Assembly (NCBI GenBank): GCA_963082875.1
Contig: OY720100.1
Coordinates: forward strand, 9,548,001 to 9,612,000
Reading direction: 5' to 3'
DNA length: 64,000 nt
Source: Corella eumyota
Lineage: Eukaryota; Chordata; Ascidiacea; Phlebobranchia; Corellidae
A model generated the notes under the pieces. It did no database searches. It was not told the origin of the DNA and saw nothing but the letters and a program-made list of their open reading frames with translations. A program made the position numbers and the translations under genes. Every line of letters starts with the position of its first letter. Position 1 is the first letter of the stretch. Shown here in pieces: positions 1 through 11,376 of the stretch.

Positions 1-2565
1 TTCCTGCATTTTTACCTTTAACACAATCACACTTCCTGGTGGGAAATCTGTAAAATGAATTGTGAATGTTTTTCCTTCTGAGGATGTTTCGAATTCGCAG
101 CAGTTGCTTAAACCTATTGGTAGATCCATTTCAATGCTGTGTCCAAATTCATCAATCCCATTAATGTAGTCCCCATTTTTGGAAAATGAATCAATATACT
201 CTTGTGTACTTTTTACTGTATTTGTTGGCTTTGCTTCAATTGTAATACCCATTACTTGTCCTTCAATTGTCATGCAAGGCACAAAATTTTTCCCACTAGA
301 TTGAAATGCAGTGTGAGCAATCATAACATAGCTGTAATGTGTCTTTGAGTTATGACGAGTAATTGCAATCACATCTGATGTTCGCTGGTCAATAAAGACT
401 TGAGTAAATCCATTTAAAGCCATAGTTTGATGCAACATGTTAAGCATTCGCTTTCCATTTACAATGCCTGATTTTGGACCAACCACACTACTCAGGTTGT
501 TACCAGTGGGGGCCCACTCTCTATACTTTCGTTCATCAGTTACAACATTAATGTGAGAGGGAACAAGTTCATCATGTCCCCTGGTGCTACCAACTGCACA
601 GCATGCCATGCTAACAAGAGCTGTTGAAGGAAGAACGTCCACAATTGTTCGCTTCGTCAGCATACTCTCATTATCGTGCGAAATATCGTACAATAATGCG
701 TGAGCTCGAGAAGGTGTTAATGGTTGAGTACTTGGTTGTCTGAAAGATGAAATAGGTTCACCGCCATACATGTAAACTATTCTGCCAAGCTCATGAGAAT
801 CCCAAGCACTTAAACTTTCCCTAACCAGTGATGTTATTCCAAGACGGTTGATAAATATATTATCTACATTTTCACTACCTGTAAACAACTCTGCAAAAAC
901 ATAAAGATCAGGTTGGATCTTCCTTGCTGCATCCAACATGTATTCAGCAACATGAATAGGAGTAGAATGGCAGTTGTCTATTCTTATTCCATGAAATAAC
1001 TCAGCCATCATTTCAGTATACTTTCTCATGCGATACCACAAAACCTTACAGTCTGAAGGTTTTTCTCCATATCTGAGTTTAACAGTATCACCCCAGCACA
1101 CTAGTTCTCTGCGAAAGTAAACCTTTGATGGGTACTCAGCAAAATTCTTTAAAGCATTGTCGCCCATTACCCAGCCGTTATGAGCCAAAATAAACCGGCA
1201 ATTTTTCTCATCTTCCATAATTGTTGCCTCTTCCTCTTGAACACTTGTATCTGAAAAAGGGTGATTAAAGTAAAGTGTAGACAATGGACTTTCTTTACCT
1301 ATAACAAACTTTTTTGGACCATGATCAGCTATGCGTTCATATATAATGCCGGAAATGACATTTTCTATAGCTGCAATAGTATCGTCTTGACATAATTTTT
1401 TTTGTGTTTCATTAAACCATTCCAAAGTATTCCTGAATCCAGTGCAAGCTTTTTCAATATCTTTACCACTTCCCACATAGAATTGATGCAAGGCAACAAC
1501 TAAATCTACACTGCAACCAAGGCGACGAAATTTTTTATCTTGAATCAAAGAAATGGTCTCAGTTGGTTTGGTAGAATCAGGTAAAATATCATTTTTGATA
1601 ACACCCAAAAACTTTTCCACAAAGTCATCAACATCTATTTGAAAAAATTCCCACAACTTTAACGACGGAATAATTGCAGTTAGCAGTAGTCGAAAACTTT
1701 CTAGATGCTCTTGTTTTGTTAATTGTTTTTCTGGAAATTCTTTAGGGTATTTACCATTTGCAATGTTTAAAGACAAATGAAATATAGCTCTGTCAAGCAA
1801 GTAAGCAGGTCTAAGATGTGGTGAGTTTTCAAGATTGTATCCACATTCTGGTGAATCATTTAACCATAGGCTATTTGAAGCTGTGTGGTTCCATACTACA
1901 TCAGTGACACTCATCATGTTCCAATTATTTCTCATTTCTTGCACAAATTCTTTAATGTTATTAAAATCACATGGAATGGGGTCGTTAGATAACATTGAAC
2001 TAAGAGCTAGTTGGTCAGCTAATGAATATGATGAGTTTGATAAACCTAGTTTTTGAATAGGTGTAAAATGAAGTGCATTGTAGCCTGACTCTTTTGCCAC
2101 ATTTAACCGTCCCTTCCATTGGTGAAAAGGGCCCAATGCCTTTGTCATTACAGTTTGCATACATAATGCATCTAAAGGTAAAACGTGATTGTCAGATCCA
2201 ATCGTCAATGTAGGATCAACCAAGAAATATCCACTTCCTGCACTTTTATCACCATCATAAGTAAAATAATACTGAAATGAACCAGCTGAATAAAACTCAC
2301 AAGCCGCATAAAAGTCAAACTTATCCTTGCTTAATTTTGAGTCATTTTTCCATTCCAAAATTCTATAGACCGATCGATTAAAAGTTTCGCCAGGTAATGG
2401 AACATTACAATATATTGTGACATCTTTGGAAGCAAGAGTAGCTCCAAGCATGAAGTGTACCAACCATCCTTTTTGTAACCGATACAGAACATGGCTGTTA
2501 TGTTCTCCGTTTACCAGTTTGAGAATACGAATTTGCTTAGTAGTGTCTTTTTCGTTTTCTGCCAT
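1..2565 (-). CDS. AGL: Glycogen debranching enzyme, N-terminal 855 residues (partial)
   Basis: Cytosolic enzyme that removes glycogen branches by 4-alpha-glucanotransferase and then amylo-alpha-1,6-glucosidase action. The frame runs from ATG at 2565 to the window edge with no stop and no intron. It covers the glucanotransferase half; the human protein is about 1530 residues. GH13-type motifs are readable in order: DVVWNHTASNSLW, GIRIDNCHSTP with the nucleophile Asp, LYVFAELFTGSE with the acid/base Glu, and DISHDNE. All match vertebrate AGL closely. The start is the first ATG of the frame and gives MAENEKDTTKQIRIL. The glucosidase half must lie to the left of the window. The absence of introns over 2.5 kb is odd beside the neighbouring genes, whose exons are mostly 70-250 bases. 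Confidence 0.96.
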   Translation of the reverse strand, partial: MAENEKDTTKQIRILKLVNGEHNSHVLYRLQKGWLVHFMLGATLASKDVTIYCNVPLPGETFNRSVYRILEWKNDSKLSKDKFDFYAACEFYSAGSFQYYFTYDGDKSAGSGYFLVDPTLTIGSDNHVLPLDALCMQTVMTKALGPFHQWKGRLNVAKESGYNALHFTPIQKLGLSNSSYSLADQLALSSMLSNDPIPCDFNNIKEFVQEMRNNWNMMSVTDVVWNHTASNSLWLNDSPECGYNLENSPHLRPAYLLDRAIFHLSLNIANGKYPKEFPEKQLTKQEHLESFRLLLTAIIPSLKLWEFFQIDVDDFVEKFLGVIKNDILPDSTKPTETISLIQDKKFRRLGCSVDLVVALHQFYVGSGKDIEKACTGFRNTLEWFNETQKKLCQDDTIAAIENVISGIIYERIADHGPKKFVIGKESPLSTLYFNHPFSDTSVQEEEATIMEDEKNCRFILAHNGWVMGDNALKNFAEYPSKVYFRRELVCWGDTVKLRYGEKPSDCKVLWYRMRKYTEMMAELFHGIRIDNCHSTPIHVAEYMLDAARKIQPDLYVFAELFTGSENVDNIFINRLGITSLVRESLSAWDSHELGRIVYMYGGEPISSFRQPSTQPLTPSRAHALLYDISHDNESMLTKRTIVDVLPSTALVSMACCAVGSTRGHDELVPSHINVVTDERKYREWAPTGNNLSSVVGPKSGIVNGKRMLNMLHQTMALNGFTQVFIDQRTSDVIAITRHNSKTHYSYVMIAHTAFQSSGKNFVPCMTIEGQVMGITIEAKPTNTVKSTQEYIDSFSKNGDYINGIDEFGHSIEMDLPIGLSNCCEFETSSEGKTFTIHFTDFPPGSVIVLKVKMQE

Positions 2566-4587
2566 TGTGTTTTCGGTAACAAATTACACAACCGATGTTA
2601 TTGTTATCATAAAATCTGTAAACTTGAAAATCAAAAATAACAATTAAAATTTATTTAACACAACACCCGGAAAGTTTATATTATTGATATTAGGTTATAC
2701 TTTATTACACCTTTATTTCAGGAAAAGTTTAATGTAGTATAACTTTTAAAACTTGAATCGTATAAAAATTTTAGTGGTAAGATTAGTTCTGTTGCCAACC
2801 ACAAATGTTCCAGTTAAATATTTTAGATATTAAGCAACAATTAACTTATATAAGGTCTATTTTACTTTCTAAAAATTAACTAACATTTTCTGCCCGGTCC
2901 TTATGCAGTTTGCATAAAAAAATATTTTGGGTAAAATGATCACAGCGTAAATACTTGGACTTCCAACTTGACTCGAAAAGAACATATTAGTAATGTCGTA
3001 TAATAGTTTAATAACATTTTTGTTCATTATTTAAAAAAACACGAAAATATTCATACAAGGGTTGTATGATCATTGGTCTGACAGAACCTGACATTATGAT
3101 ACTTTCTAGCACAATCCAACAACCTTGTAAGTGTTTTCACAAACAAAAAAATGTGTACTGTTTTGAACAAAAATAGCGAATTATGTTGCAGGATTTTTTG
3201 TGAAGTTTCACTAAAACTGTTGCCCTTTATCGCCTCTAGCACATAAAAACTTAAGACAAAAATCTTATTAAAATTAATTGTGAAATAAAGTGTTTATTTA
3301 GAAAAAAAACGTAAAATCAGAAAAAAATTATTCGCTTAATTAAACTCTCAGACAAAAAAGACAATGCTTTGTATTTAATTATTCTTGATGTGAGAAGGAC
3401 AAATTATAGCCAATGCATATAGAGTAAACATTTTATAACATATATTTTGAAGGATTTGAATATAATATATCTAAAAGTCACAACAGCGATTAAAAAATAT
3501 ATTTTTATTAAAAAATATTGTTGTTAAAGTTAGATAGTGTGATTTATAAAAAAAAATAAAAAGTTTAAAAAAACGTAAATTAAGTTCTTTGTTAAAAAAA
3601 GACCATAAAACTTATAGAAATACTATAGTTAAAAACAAGCCTAAAACATTTACTTTAACTAGTTTAAAATCTTCATAATAAGCATCCAAATGTAAATTTA
3701 TACTTTAGATTTTATGGGCTTGCTAGATTTTACAGTCGTAAAAACTCTAAAATTGGCATAAATTTTAGGGTAAAAAATCTATATATCCAAATTGTTGTTT
3801 ATTTTAGCATTTTTTAATGGCGAATTAAATTGTGCCTTACCTTAATTAAAAAACAGTTATCACATTATTCTCTACTTAGTTTTAAAAGTAAATTAATTAT
3901 GATCGCAGATATTATCCTATTCTATAAAAATTACCCTCTTTATTTTCGTGGTAAAATAACGTGTTTTGTATAAAGTATGTTTAAAAACAAGTTTTAAGTT
4001 TTTACGTCAAGAAAAAGGTTAACTATTCTATTGACGGTACTTTTGATGGTGGAATACAAAAACAGTTGATCTTCAAGATTTTTTTTATTCAAATAAGGTA
4101 TGTTAATGATCTATGGATTCTATATACCGGCCTTTATCCTAAAACATTTTGATCAAATTTTAGTAAACTTTTTTCAAGTTTGCGTTTTGGAACGACACAA
4201 ATTTCAGAATGGTTGTATAATTGGAGACATTAACTTAAAAGCTAAGAATTTCAGAATTTTTGCGCCAATTTAATAAATTTATTAAAATACAAACAACTTA
4301 ACAATTTTGGTAAAGTTGCAAATTTCAAAATTTTAAGTTTTATTTTAAATGACGGTAAAAACTAGTAAAAAAAATTCTGATTATTAATGTACAAAGTAAA
4401 TATTTAAGTCAATAGATTTTTTTAAATTTATATAAGGGTGGTCCTTTTTCTATTTATTTGTGACAAATCAAAAAAAAAAAAAGATTTTAGCAGTTGAATA
4501 TACCTAATCTGGTAAGTAAACAAAATTTACGTAAAGTGCAATGTAAACAAACAAATACAATTATCTTCGATTCAGTATAATATAATT
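2566..4587. other. AT-rich intergenic DNA between AGL and the LU cluster
   Basis: About 2 kb of very AT-rich sequence with many A and T runs. I see no conserved coding exon on either strand, no tRNA and no clear transposon ends. The AGL promoter and 5' UTR must lie at its left end and the 3' UTR of the first LU gene at its right end. Short open frames here have no recognisable domain or splice context. Confidence 0.6.
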
Positions 4588-5302
4588 TTAAAACTTATTT
4601 AATAAAATCCATACAGCCGCATTTATAATTCCAAATATCCTAGCCTTGTTAATTTTGATACATAAAGTTCCGCTTGTTGTTGTCGTAACAATGGAATTAG
4701 TTGATGTTATAGGAGGTATGTAAGTGGGATCGTTACAGAAGTCACTAGTGCAGCAGCTTATGTTACACGATCTTAAAAAAATATAACATGAACACTACAT
4801 ACAATATTAGCGAAAAAGGAATGCACTTAGGCATGCAGAATAAATTATTAACTGTTGTAACCTTAATTCATGAGCCCTGGCGACTGGCGTCTGAGATAAA
4901 AACATATCAACATTTTCTTCACATTGTTCTGCCATACAATCATCTGTATTTCCACATGTCCCAGTTACTACATTAGCTGTTGAGCAATTTTTTTTTAAAG
5001 TAAATAATTAAATTACAATTCGGACAAATGCAATATTTATTTTTCATTTGACAACATTGAACGAAAAAAAGACATTCTTTTAAACATTATTGTTACTATT
5101 GCTTACCGTTTATAAATCCAAAAATTGTAATAACACTGTGTGAAAAAATGCAATAGTTTAAACCATTCTCACACTGAGTTAAGTTTGTATCTTGTTCGTT
5201 TAAAGTTGGAGACGTCAAAGTAAAACCGTTCAAACAATTTAGAGGCATTGCCGCGGGCAGCAAAAGTAAGCCAATAAAAATTTGCAAAACCAATAAATTC
5301 AT
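4588..5302 (-). CDS. Ly6/uPAR-domain (LU) surface protein, copy A, GPI-anchor type
   Basis: Three exons: 5302-5107, 4976-4862, 4771-4588, joined in phase 1 and phase 2, giving 164 residues. Exon 1 encodes a signal peptide (MNLLVLQIFIGLLLLPAAM) followed by the LU opening LNCLNG. Exon 2 holds the middle cysteines (TGTCGNTDDCMAEQC). Exon 3 opens with the hallmark SCNISCCTSDFCN. Ten cysteines fit the five-disulfide three-finger fold. A short Thr/Ser linker leads to a C-terminal hydrophobic stretch (ARIFGIINAAVWILL) with only NKF after it, as expected for GPI attachment. Ligand and function are unknown. It is the last member of a five-gene head-to-tail array. Donor GTAAGC ends exon 1 and AG acceptors precede exons 2 and 3. 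Confidence 0.85.
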
Positions 5303-6362
5303 TTTTATAAAGTAAACAAACTTTTTGCAAATTCTGTATTAAATATGTACTAATAACTTATATAAGGTGTTTTATTTAAAAATTAACTTAAAAAAATTAT
5401 TTAAAAAATTTTAAATACCCTATACAGCCAAAACCAATGTTTTAAGTTTATTCTTTACCTGCACTGTTTTATACTCTAAAAAATAACCTAACTACGTGGA
5501 TTACATTTTTATATAAACGAACAAAAATTTAAATACAATACACAATCCAGACGATTTTTTTTCCAATTAATATTTTTCTGAAGTAAAAATTATTTTAATA
5601 TAACGTGGGGTGACTCGTTTGTCTATAATTATTATAATAAAAACAAAAAAATACAATTTCCGGATGAAATAGGGATTAAGCTACTACTAGCTACAAACAC
5701 TGAAGATCTGGTTCTGTCATTACTTTGTCACTTTTTGCTATGTTTAAGAAAAATATTTTCATAATAACTTGAAGTCAAATTTCAGGAAAATTAGTTCAAC
5801 AAAAGTTCACAATAAAATTTAAGCCCACAAACTTTTTAAAACTGACTGCACCTTTTGTAAACTCAAAACTTATTTCTCTAGCACACACTGTTAGCATAGA
5901 CAATATTAATACGTGTTTTATGTAAACTTCTTAATTAGCCTATAATTATATGTAAAATGATTTTCAAACTAATTATAGATTAATTATTTTCACATAGTCT
6001 TAAGTACTAAGAAACGTGTGGCCTTTTATACGAAGTAGTGTAGATCAGTAACATAGTTTAATGATATATACGTTATATTTACAAATTAATTTAGTGCTTG
6101 CGTAATTGCAATTAACGAAAGGAGGTTTCTGCGAAAAGTTTGTGTCGTGATAAAAAGACCACAATATATTATACTCATGGTGTTTTTTCCTCAAAGCCTG
6201 TTTCTTTATGTCCATTTAAAATGTTTGCTTGAATGCCCATTTGTATTTATACGTTTTTTAAAAATTAAGGTCAAAAAGATTAACAATACTTTACTTAATT
6301 TGAAAAAATATTATAATAAAATCATAGACATTAAATGTCGGAAATTATTTAGTAAGTATTAT
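5303..6362. other. Spacer between LU copies A and B
   Basis: About 1.06 kb of AT-rich DNA holding the promoter of copy A and the 3' flank of copy B. I see no further LU remnant (no CC-x4-CN signature) and no mobile element. Confidence 0.5.
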
Positions 6363-8292
6363 TTAGTATTGTATTTGAATTGACATGGCGTTTTTGTCTC
6401 TAACCGCCAATACATGTTGACAATGCATGGTCTGATTTAATTGTTGGTTTGTCATTGCGTCAGGCTGATACGAAGATTTAGTATCAATATTATCTTTAAT
6501 TTGAAAGAAATACTTTCTAAGCAACAGCACAAGAGCTACACAAGCGACCAACGAGAGAAGTATGAACGTCAAAATCAGATACAAAATGATTGTATTAGTA
6601 CTTAACCTAGAAGTATTTTGAATAGAAGGACTACTGTTAACTTCTTTAACTTCCATGCGTTGGCTTAGCCTTATGGATTCTAGGTAAAAATCTTTGCCTG
6701 CAAGTGATTTTATCTCTGCCAAAGTTTTGTTATCAAAAGTAACATTGGCTTCTCTAATTTTTTTGTCTTCGGCCTGTTTTGTTTGCGTTGTAGGATATAT
6801 TTCGGTTGATTTCTCGAAGTCTATCAAGTAAACTTTATTTTTCTTTAGAATGACGTCAATTGTGTTGTTGTTGCATAAGTCACTTTCACAGCAAGTAAAG
6901 TTGCAACTTCTGTCATTAAAAACGACTTTAAGTTGTATGTAACAAACATCAAAATAGTTAGGTGCTTAATTAATGTAATATATTAAAGGTTCACAAAAAC
7001 TATTTCTATTTACCTTCGGTATCCATATTTCATATGAAAACCTTTTGTTTCCCGAAAAAAAGTTTCCTCCTTTAGGCTTTGGGAACATAAATGTTTACTA
7101 CAGTTATTCGAAAAAACACAACTTCCCGTTACAACTGCAACTATTAAAAAATACACAAAATTAAAAAAAAAACTTGTAATGTCAATTTAAAAACTACATA
7201 TTAAAAAAGCACTTACACTTAATTAACAATTGACCAAAAAAAAAAAAAAAAAAAAAAAAACAATTTTTTATTTTAACTCCTGTTTCTTCATTAAAAAATT
7301 GTTTTTGGCGCAATTATGTCTTTGTGTTAACTTTATATTTAAAAACTAAATTTCCATAACGTGTATTTTTCATTATAACGGGGTATGCTTTTATTTGAAC
7401 ATTTGTAATAGGTTGCCGAATTTAAATGGATTTAGATTTTGTTTCACTATGCGATTTTCAGTTACGCTTTATTTACATGCAAATGTAGTTATCTAAACTA
7501 ATAAATGTTTTTTGTCTTTTTTAAACGCATAACCCGCGTTTTTTTCTTCTATTAGAAATAAGTAAAATATTACTTTAAAAAAAGCGCACTATTAGATGCT
7601 TTATGAGTTAGACATGCAATACTACGTTTGCTGGCACAATTTTTGATTAATATCATTTCTAAAACAAGAGTGCATTGAACACTGTGTTTTTTGTAATACA
7701 CCTTATTCCTATTTAATTTTGTTGTTGGGTTTAAGACATAACTTGTTCGAGCTACAAAAGCATTAAAGCATTTTTTATATTAATTAAAATTTTAAAGATA
7801 AAAAATGGTAAAAACTTAGATTCCAATGTAATAAAGTTAATTGTACATACAGGGGAGTATATAGATATTACACCAAACTTTGCTAAATTTTATAGAGTTA
7901 AAATTTTTTAACGACAACCGCCTTTCCTACAAAAAAAATCTACAACTTTTTTTAAGCTTTTTCTGCTAAGTGGGTATATGCAGGGCGTTAAGTAAAATAA
8001 ACAAAGGGCACACGTTCATTGTTATGACTTTGTTTTGTGTGGTCTAAACACTTTCTGAAATAAAACTTAAACTAGATAAAACAAATAAATAATAACCTTT
8101 ATGAAAACCGTGGAAAACAAATGTGCTTTCTGTTCGATAACAGAATTCGCCAACGCTGTCGCATTCTGTAAAATTCCAATTTTCTTCATATAATAATGGT
8201 GGTAAAGTTACTTGAAACCCACTAAGACACGTCAAACATTCAGCTTTGTAAATTGCAAAAGTCACAAACGCAATACCAAATACTGCTATCAT
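6363..8292 (-). CDS. LU-domain receptor-like protein, copy B, transmembrane with cytoplasmic tail
   Basis: Exons 8292-8097, 7134-7014, 6909-6363, phases 1 and 2, giving 287 residues. Exon 1 is exactly as long as in copy A (196 bases) and encodes a signal peptide, then ECLTCLSGFQV. Exon 2 reads VVTGSCVFSNNCSKHLC. Exon 3 begins SCNFTCCESDLCNNN, the LU end. Unlike copy A, exon 3 continues with a roughly 100-residue juxtamembrane region containing N-glycosylation sites, then a strong membrane helix (ILYLILTFILLSLVACVALV). A basic stop-transfer KYFF and a tail of about 50 residues with a YQPD motif follow. It is therefore a type I membrane protein rather than GPI-anchored. The exon 1 donor is GTTATT, weaker than in its paralogs. 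A run of about 27 A lies in intron 1. Confidence 0.83.
7233..7260 (+). repeat. Poly(A) run in intron 1 of LU copy B
   Basis: About 27 consecutive A on the + strand (poly-T in the sense of the host gene), some 100 bases upstream of the exon 2 acceptor. It may act as part of an extended polypyrimidine tract, or be a microsatellite prone to length errors. Confidence 0.8.
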
Positions 8293-8610
8293 TCTTTATT
8301 TAGGCTACTTTATAATTAAACGCTATAAAGAGTTAAGCATACTTTAAATTTTACTTACTTAAACAATTAATTTTAATCATGAAGATGCTAAAACGTGATA
8401 CATTTTATTTTTAAATACATACCAAACTTGTCTATTATTGAGCGGAAATGCGCAAACTACAGAAACAGTCATGCATGCTGGTAAGAACATGAAGATAGAT
8501 GATAATTGTTAATATCAAATCGTGATATATCACTTCACTAATCCTTAATACGCACACTTTCATCGTTATATTAATTATAAAGAAACACAGCCTTATTGTA
8601 ATAAACCTAT
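8293..8610. other. Spacer between LU copies B and C
   Basis: About 320 bases of AT-rich DNA between the start of copy B and the stop of copy C. No other feature was seen. The promoter of copy B must be here or overlap the end of copy C. Confidence 0.5.
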
Positions 8611-9646
8611 TTAAGATACATGTTGAAGAAATTTTATTTTAATTAATAGTACGATTCCAACAATTCCAACCGTAACTATCAAAATAATGAGCAATAAATA
8701 AAATAAAATACTATATTTATAGGGTGTCAATTTAGTGACAGAGCTCGTGATAGATTCAATTTCAGTTGTATTGCTTGATATTGTAGTTATGGTGTTGTTA
8801 ATATTAACCACCGATTGAGTGACGTCATCATTAGTTATAGATGGAATAATTGGAGGAAGAGTAACAGTAATAGGAACAGTTGGTGGAAGGGTAGCGGGCG
8901 ATTCAGTTGTTAAGATTGGCGGAACGGTTACTGGTATAGTTTGTTCAACTGGTGAATCAGTTGTAAGAACAATAGGTGGAAGAATCGGCGGGCCAGTTGG
9001 TACAGTAATTGGCGGAAGGGTTAATGGAACAACTGGTAAAGAAACATTGAGTGCCACAACCGCCCCCAATTGAATTGATTGATTTTGTATAATTGCTATA
9101 GAGTTACTATTGCAGTTGTCAGTGGAACAACATGAAATTGAGCAATTTCTGACAAAATTTAAAAAAATCTTAACAAAAAAAAGACGAGATGTAAAATATA
9201 ACAAAAAACTTACTCTGTTACTGGTAGTATTGGAACTGGAAGTGGAAAATTACTATAATGGTTTTGAATGGTTTTGTCACATTGCGCACGCCCGCCACAA
9301 ATTGAACGGTCACTCGTACAATTTAATAAAAAATCGGGTGCTAGTGGAAATTAAAAAAAACAATTTTTGCAAGTTATTTTAATGATGTTGGTATTTGGTT
9401 TGCCAGCAAAGTAGTTACAATCAATAAACAACTAAATTAAGTTTGCTATTTTTTTGTATATTTACCTGAACCTGAACCAAGATTTACAACAGATTCAACC
9501 CTGAAACAATAATTATTTTCGCCAGCACAACTTTGTGGAGGGGTATTTGGAGGGGCAACTAGTCCGTATCCAATCACACATGTTAACGAAGAAACAAAGG
9601 CAGCATTTAAAATAGTAAAAATTAAAATCAAACTAAAACTTAACAT
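8611..9646 (-). CDS. LU-domain protein, copy C, with Pro/Thr mucin-like stalk and TM helix
   Basis: Exons 9646-9466, 9340-9214, 9148-8611, phases 1 and 2, giving 281 residues. The signal peptide is followed by SLTCVIGYG. Exon 2 contains LLNCTSDRSICGGRAQC and exon 3 opens with NCSISCCSTDNCNSN. A stalk of about 80 residues follows, made of imperfect repeats of the type LPPITVPT / VPPILTTESP, rich in Pro, Thr and Val like an O-glycosylated mucin stalk. A Ser/Thr/Asn stretch, a hydrophobic helix (YSILFYLLLIILIVTVGIVG) and a short basic tail (KIKFLQHVS) complete it. The repeats are visible at DNA level around 8830-9040. The fold assignment rests on cysteine spacing and shared exon phases. The role is unknown. 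Confidence 0.83.
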
Positions 9647-9959
9647 TTTTAAAAGCTTTTCTACCTCGTCTTGCCTTCAATAAATATGAACGTGTGAATT
9701 TATGTGGGGTTAAATTTCCTGTTTTGTAAAAAATTTGCTTCCGTTTATCGTGAATATATTCATGAGCTACTCGATATTGACACATGGTTTGAGTTTGCTT
9801 GAGACATAAAATGTTTATAACCATACAAAATAAGCATTTATTTATCGAACCATACCAATGCAAACTTAAAAATCTTATTGTTAATTTATGTATTCTATAA
9901 AACTTTAATATCATTTGTTTTTTTTTACTTTATAGATAAACATTTTTCGGAACGTTTTT

Positions 9960-10654
9960 TTAGTACAAAAGTGTTATTAAGAAGAAGCACACTGTAAATA
10001 AACTACAAATTACGCGTTTAAAATTAAAAACACGAACTGCAGAGTTAGGAGTCATTCCGGTGGAAGTGACGTCACCAGTGACGTCAGTGACGTAAACTGA
10101 AGTTGTGGTAAATTCTTCTCTCGTTTTCCGGTTACAATCTGTTGTGTTGCAGCACCGAAGATCGCAATCTCTAATGTCAAAATTCATTATTAAATTTTTT
10201 CCCGTAAAGAGTGTAATAAAAAAAGCAAACCTTTTGTTCATGTTCGTTTTATACTTACGAAATAACTGGAGGCAAGGGAGATATGGTTGATTTATAGTTA
10301 GAAAGAATTGTATTACAAGAGATTAAACCATCACAATTTGCCTGGCTGTTGGTGCAATTTGCCAAAAATACTGGAACTATTGCATAAAAAAATATTAAAT
10401 TTTAAAAATTGCCCTGTTTCAACTATAGAAAAACTGTTTGCTAGATTCAAGTTAATGTTAAACTGCAACATACCTGTTGTATTACCAACAATTTTAAAAG
10501 CAGCTTCAATACGATAACAACTATCAGTTCTTTGAGGACATTCAATAAGTGGGTTGGGTGTAAGTGGTAAAAAAACATTATACCCTACTTCGCACATTAA
10601 CGAATTAACTTGGGTCAATCCAAACGTTAGAAGTACAGAAATGATAGTCTGCAT
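9960..10654 (-). CDS. LU-domain surface protein, copy D, short GPI-type form
   Basis: Exons 10654-10474, 10376-10259, 10170-9960, phases 1 and 2, giving 169 residues. Signal peptide MQTIISVLLTFGLTQVNS, then LMCEVGYNV and a second and third cysteine in ECPQRTDSCYR. Exon 2 has ANCTNSQANCDGLISC. Exon 3 starts SDCDLRCCNTTDCNRK, the LU closing motif. A short Thr-rich linker leads to a C-terminal hydrophobic segment (VICSLFTVCFFLITLLY) ending at the stop, so GPI anchoring or a minimal membrane anchor is likely. The linker DNA (10060-10097) contains three close TGACGT motifs encoding TDVTGDVTS. Exon 1 has the same length as in copy C. Confidence 0.83.
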
Positions 10655-11376
10655 TTTTATAAGTATTTTCTCAACTTTGCAAAACCAATAGACAGTTTTC
10701 TTATTACGAAATATGTTATCTTTCCAAAGATAACGTCACTTGCAAAAGCTATTAATCTATTAGTAAAATACGAATAATCTAGTTTATAATAAAAATAGTC
10801 TAATTTAAAAGTTTTTTTTACTAAATAGTACAAGTCCCAATTCAAAATATTATTAAACATAACTATGCTTTGACTCAAGGCACAGCCTAATTATTAAAAT
10901 TATGCGTGACTGCCTTAAGCTAAACAGTTTAATATTTTTAAACGGTCAATTATTAAAGCTTTTTAAAATTACATAAAGTATTAAAATTAAAAGTTGCCAA
11001 CATGCATGTAAACTAAATATTCACGTATCTACAGTAAAACTTTAATCTGTTATACATTATTAATTATTTAAAGTACTATCCGTTAGGCATAAACACCACA
11101 TTTTTATTTAAAAGGTTTTATGTTATTCGGTACGCAAAAGCTACCAATTATCTAAGTTAAAATAAGTTTTAATTTTAAATTTATTTTCTTTCATCTACAC
11201 ATCTGTACACCCTTTGTACGTATAAAATAAACAGATTTACTAAAACGAAAATTTAAATTACAGCGCATTAGAAAACGCACTTCGTTATAATATAATGAGA
11301 ATTGATACCAAGTTGTATATAATTTTTTACGATCAAATACAGGTTAATATATAGTTTAGTTGTTAAAATGCACCGT
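10655..11376. other. Spacer between LU copies D and E
   Basis: About 720 bases of AT-rich sequence with no recognisable exon, RNA gene or repeat. It should contain the promoter of copy D. Confidence 0.5.

Noticed and set aside
8819-9073. 84-residue plus-strand frame rich in Gly and Val
   Set aside because: Mirror of the Pro/Thr stalk repeats of LU copy C on the opposite strand; repetitive composition keeps it open.
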